Source: Streptococcus parauberis NCFD 2020 (GTDB lineage Bacteria > Bacillota > Bacilli > Lactobacillales > Streptococcaceae). From it: a stretch of DNA of 64,000 nt. The stretch covers positions 682,001 through 746,000 of the forward strand of contig NZ_AEUT02000001.1 of NCBI RefSeq assembly GCF_000187935.1. Reading direction: 5' to 3'. Positions within the stretch are counted from its first letter, which is position 1; the number at the start of each line of letters is the position of its first letter. Below are positions 61,029 to 64,000 of the stretch, piece after piece. Below the pieces are notes generated by a model. It made no database searches. It saw nothing but the letters and a program-made list of their open reading frames with translations, and had not been told where the DNA came from. Both the position numbers and the translations under genes were made by a program.

Positions 61029-62402
61029 TTATTTTTTGGGTGTGTAAATCAAATGTTCATTAACAAAGGCAGTAAAGCCTAGTTCACTTAATTCACGACC
61101 ATATCCTGAATTTTTAATTCCGCCGAATGGAAGTTCTGGAAGACTAGCCCAACCTGAGTTGATGAATGACATACCAGTTTCAATTTTAGCAGCTACTGCT
61201 TCGCGGTGTTCTTTGTTGCTTGAGAAGATTGTACCACCCAAGCCATAATTAGAATCGTTAGCCACTTCGATAGCTTCTTCTTCTGAAGACACTTTGTAGA
61301 TTTCACCAACTGGACCAAAGATCTCTTGGTAGTAAATTGGGTTATCTTTAGTCAATCCAGCAATAATCGTTGGCATAACAAAGTTACCTGGATGATCAAT
61401 GGCTTCACCACCGTAGACTAATTCAGCGCCGTTATCAACTGCCAATTTAATTTGAGCTAGAACATCTTCTTTAGCTTGAGCTGATGATAATGGTGCCAAA
61501 GTAGTTTCTGGATCCATTGGGTCACCCCATTTAGCTGTTTTGAAGACTTTCGTTAACAATTCTTTGAAACGGTCGTAGTCTTTTTCAAGAACGATGAAAC
61601 GTTTAGAAGAGGTACATACTTGACCTGCATTATATAAACGTGAGAAGAAAAGAACAGATTCTAACTCATCCCAATCAGCATCGTCGAGAATGATGAAGGC
61701 ATCATCACCACCCAATTCAAGGGTCGTTTTCTTCAAGTTTTTACCAGCTTCTTCAGCGATAGATGCACCACCACGTTCAGAACCAGTTAAGCAGACTCCA
61801 ACCACACGTTTGTCAGCAATAATTTGTGATACTTGCCCATAAGAAACAAAGAGGTTTGTGAATGTTCCTTTTTCTGCACCAGCTTCAATAACTAATTCTT
61901 CAAATGATTGTGCTGACCATGGACAGATTGATGCATGTTTCAAGACCATTGGGTTACCGACGATAAAGTTTGGTGCAAATACACGCATGATTTGATAATA
62001 TGGGAAGTTCCAAGGCTCAACCGCAAGAATAACACCTGTAGCTTGTTTGATATAGTAAGCTTCACCAGTATCAGTATCAAGTGTTGTTGGTTCTAAGAAT
62101 TTGTCTGCATTGTCCGCATAGTAGTCTGCAATGTCAGCACAAAGCTCAATTTCACCTTGAGCTTCAGTGAAAAGTTTACCCATATCTTTAGTCAAAATTT
62201 CCGCATATTTATCGCGGTCACGACGCAAGATTACAGCAACTTCATGAAGTTGTGCTTTACGTGTTTCTAATTGGTCATCTTTACGCCATTTTTTGTAAAG
62301 TTGGTGTGCCGTTTCTAGCACTTCTTCTAATTGTGCATCACTAGTGTTCTCATACTCTTTAAGAACTTCATTTGTAAAAGGGTAGATAGTTTTATAAGCC
62401 AT
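61029..62402 (-). CDS. NAD(P)-dependent aldehyde dehydrogenase (succinate-semialdehyde type)
   Basis: The protein has 457 residues. The catalytic Cys is in NAGQVCTSSKRF (about residue 260), the general-base Glu is in TLELGGDDAF (about residue 227), and the cofactor loop is TGSERGGASIAEEAGKN. By family it oxidises succinate semialdehyde or similar small aldehydes to acids. No GABA gene is near, so gabD function is not proven. Single gene with its own terminator. Confidence 0.9.
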   Translation of the reverse strand: MAYKTIYPFTNEVLKEYENTSDAQLEEVLETAHQLYKKWRKDDQLETRKAQLHEVAVILRRDRDKYAEILTKDMGKLFTEAQGEIELCADIADYYADNADKFLEPTTLDTDTGEAYYIKQATGVILAVEPWNFPYYQIMRVFAPNFIVGNPMVLKHASICPWSAQSFEELVIEAGAEKGTFTNLFVSYGQVSQIIADKRVVGVCLTGSERGGASIAEEAGKNLKKTTLELGGDDAFIILDDADWDELESVLFFSRLYNAGQVCTSSKRFIVLEKDYDRFKELLTKVFKTAKWGDPMDPETTLAPLSSAQAKEDVLAQIKLAVDNGAELVYGGEAIDHPGNFVMPTIIAGLTKDNPIYYQEIFGPVGEIYKVSSEEEAIEVANDSNYGLGGTIFSSNKEHREAVAAKIETGMSFINSGWASLPELPFGGIKNSGYGRELSELGFTAFVNEHLIYTPKK

Positions 62403-62490
62403 AATAAGCCTCCTTTTGTTATTACCTAAAGTCTATCAGAATTTGGCAACGATTTCAAAAAAACGCTACGAAAAGAGAAAATTTTAAGAA

Positions 62491-63180
62491 TTACTCGAAT
62501 AACAAGTCTTTTAATTGCTCATAATTTGCAATAATATAATCTGGAACTGATTTACTGTGATTTTCAAGACCATGTGGATTATACCAGACTGTCTCGATCC
62601 CAGCATTATTTCCGCCCTGAATGTCTGCAGTCAAACTGTCTCCAATCATTAGTGCTTTTGTCGAATCAAAACCTGGAATTTGCTCGGCAATCCATTCATA
62701 AAAAGCTGGATCTGGTTTTTGGCTACCTGATTGCTCAGAAATGAAAATCTTATCAAAATACGTTTCAATATCTGAGTGGGCAAGTCGCCCTTCTTGAATT
62801 TTTGTGATGCCATTAGTTGCGGCATATAGTGAATAGCCTTCGGCTTTTATATCTGCAAGCAACTGTGTAGCCCCAGGATAGGTCTGTCCTTGATTCTTGA
62901 GGTGGGCTTGGTAGCGTTCAGCCATATAGATGCCGTCAACCTCTTTTCCGAAATAATTAAATAATTTGGCAAAGCGCGTGTTGACCAATTCTGGTTTGGT
63001 AATTTGTTTTAATTCCAGACTTTTCCACATGGCCTGATTCATCGGTTTGTAATAATCCTTGTAAGCTTCAATATCTGCAATCTGACATTCAATCAATAAG
63101 TCTGTCAAAGCTACTTCTTCTGCTTGGTCAAAATCCATTAGGGTATGATCTAGGTCGAATAGTAAAAATTTTTTATCCAA
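62491..63180 (-). CDS. YjjG-type HAD nucleotidase (noncanonical pyrimidine nucleotidase)
   Basis: The protein has 229 residues. HAD motif I LLFDLDHTLMDF, motif II region AATNG, motif III SGSQKPDPAFY and motif IV MIGDSLTADIQGGNNAGIETVWYNP; the cap is helical (type C1). YjjG-family enzymes hydrolyse noncanonical nucleotides such as 5-fluoro- or oxidised pyrimidine nucleotides as housecleaning. Single gene, minus strand. Confidence 0.9.
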   Translation of the reverse strand: MDKKFLLFDLDHTLMDFDQAEEVALTDLLIECQIADIEAYKDYYKPMNQAMWKSLELKQITKPELVNTRFAKLFNYFGKEVDGIYMAERYQAHLKNQGQTYPGATQLLADIKAEGYSLYAATNGITKIQEGRLAHSDIETYFDKIFISEQSGSQKPDPAFYEWIAEQIPGFDSTKALMIGDSLTADIQGGNNAGIETVWYNPHGLENHSKSVPDYIIANYEQLKDLLFE

Positions 63181-63286
63181 AACAAGTCCTCGTCTTTCCT
63201 ATCATTTGTCCAATTATATCAAATTACAGTCTCTCAACCTAAAATTTTTTCATAATCTCAGATAAATATTCCGAATTTCAGCAAAA

Positions 63287-63317
63287 AGCCCTAATTGACA
63301 TTAGATTAGGGCTTGGT
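63287..63317 (-). terminator. terminator of the DJ-1/PfpI gene
   Basis: AAGCCCTAAT / ATTAGGGCTT stem with a nine-base loop and a T-run on the minus strand. Confidence 0.8.
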
Positions 63318-63359
63318 GGATAATATACTAAAATTATAACTAATTCAATAATCTTTTCC

Positions 63360-64000
63360 TTATAATTCCAAGGCTTGAATTAATAAGTCTGCCACAGCTC
63401 CACCCGACATTGGATTTTGTCCTGTGATTAAGTGTTTATCTTGAATGGCAAATGAGGTATAAGGAATTGTTTTTTGAAATTCTGCTCCTCGTTCCTTAGC
63501 CATTTTTTCCACACTATAATTTATATAGGATTGTTTACCACTTAGCAATTCTTCCTGATCAGTAAAACCGGTCACTTTCTTCCCATCTAAAAGGTAGTCA
63601 TCAGCAGCATCTTTAACATTTAATAAGCCAGCTAAACCATGACAAACTGACATAACATAACCCCCATAAGTGAAAATATGACTGGTCAATTTTTGCAGAG
63701 CATAGTTATTGGGGAAGTCCCATAGCACACCATGGCCTCCTGTATAATAAATTCCTAAATAATCATCTGGATTAACATCTTTAGCTGTCATGGTATTTGA
63801 CAGTGCTCGATCCTGAAAATCCTTTGATTGATAAAGCGTCAGGTCACTTGGCTTAATGTAAGTTCCCTTTAATGAACGTGGGTCAATTGGGACATAGCCA
63901 CCTTCTGGGCTAATATAATCAACTTGAAAACCAGCTTTCGTTACCACATTGACAAATTCTGTTGCCTCTGCTAACCACAAACCAGTTGCTTCTAGTTTTC
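63360..64000 (-). CDS. DJ-1/PfpI superfamily protein (partial, runs off the right edge)
   Basis: At least 213 residues are visible. The frame is open to base 64000 (KLEATGLWLAEATEFVNVV), so the true N-terminus lies outside; the TTG at 63978-63980 is an internal codon. The nucleophile elbow is VMSVCHGLAGLLNV, preceded by GIYYTGGHGVLWDF, which supplies the Glu/His environment of Hsp31-like and glyoxalase III-like proteins. It probably acts on glyoxal-type aldehydes or as a chaperone-like protein. Followed by a terminator. Confidence 0.88.
   Translation of the reverse strand, partial: KLEATGLWLAEATEFVNVVTKAGFQVDYISPEGGYVPIDPRSLKGTYIKPSDLTLYQSKDFQDRALSNTMTAKDVNPDDYLGIYYTGGHGVLWDFPNNYALQKLTSHIFTYGGYVMSVCHGLAGLLNVKDAADDYLLDGKKVTGFTDQEELLSGKQSYINYSVEKMAKERGAEFQKTIPYTSFAIQDKHLITGQNPMSGGAVADLLIQALEL

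Noticed and set aside
1-64000. CRISPR array, insertion sequence or rRNA operon
   Set aside because: No regularly spaced identical repeats, no transposase frames with terminal inverted repeats and no rRNA sequence were seen.

Overview
The window reads as the chromosome of a low-GC Gram-positive coccus of the genus Streptococcus. The evidence is the gene order plsY / parE-parC-ilvE, the ung-pyrC pair, and a cpsA-B-C-D capsule head divergent from the LysR gene cpsY and followed by deoD-punA-deoB-rpiA / mnmE. The order and protein sequences fit the pyogenic group (the S. agalactiae / S. iniae / S. parauberis / S. uberis neighbourhood). The species cannot be fixed from the sequence alone.

Bases 1-11,717 are the right part of a prophage, whose structural genes must lie beyond the left edge. 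A leftward early operon carries a cro-like gene, small regulators, a Sak4-type ATPase, a helicase, an SSB-like DUF669 protein, a primase-helicase, a prim-pol, a VRR-NUC nuclease, an Nmad1-type protein and the start of a DNA methyltransferase. A rightward lysogeny module carries CI, an ImmA-type protease, a membrane protein and a tyrosine integrase. The two are separated by a switch region with repeated 15-bp palindromic operators. The element ends at a sequence resembling a tmRNA (or tRNA) 3' end, followed by an orphaned rho-independent terminator.

Bases 11,718-30,700 are housekeeping chromosome: a lipoprotein, tRNA-Arg, rpsA, tRNA-Gln, tRNA-Tyr, a DUF2969 protein, ilvE, parC, parE, plsY, pyrC, ung, parts of an amino-acid ABC transporter, an amidase, and a pyrF-pyrE operon behind a PyrR attenuator.

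Bases 30,739-48,103 are the capsule locus, transcribed leftward from a promoter before cpsA. Conserved cpsABCD is followed by a serotype-specific part that predicts a 4-amino-4,6-dideoxy-sugar start (CapD/PglF-like dehydratase, PLP aminotransferase, GNAT, small initiating transferase), two glycosyltransferases, a glycerophosphate transferase, Wzy and Wzx. Two genes are dead: a degraded initiating glycosyltransferase between the dehydratase and the aminotransferase, and a UDP-glucose dehydrogenase with a frameshift in an A8 tract plus an in-frame stop.

Bases 48,134-64,000 hold a nucleoside-catabolism operon (rpiA-deoB-arsC-like-punA-deoD-unknown), mnmE, pepV, a nitroreductase, uvrC, an MFS carrier with a Cof-type phosphatase, an aldehyde dehydrogenase, a pyrimidine nucleotidase and a DJ-1/PfpI protein cut by the right edge.

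The most interesting signals are not protein genes. (1) Two copies of a structured RNA element directly abut the start codons of parC and deoD; their helices co-vary and no Shine-Dalgarno is visible. (2) At plsY, mnmE and uvrC the -10 box ends 6-7 bases before the likely start codon, predicting leaderless mRNAs. (3) The prophage early region has a tiny plus-strand promoter-terminator cassette antisense to its operon.
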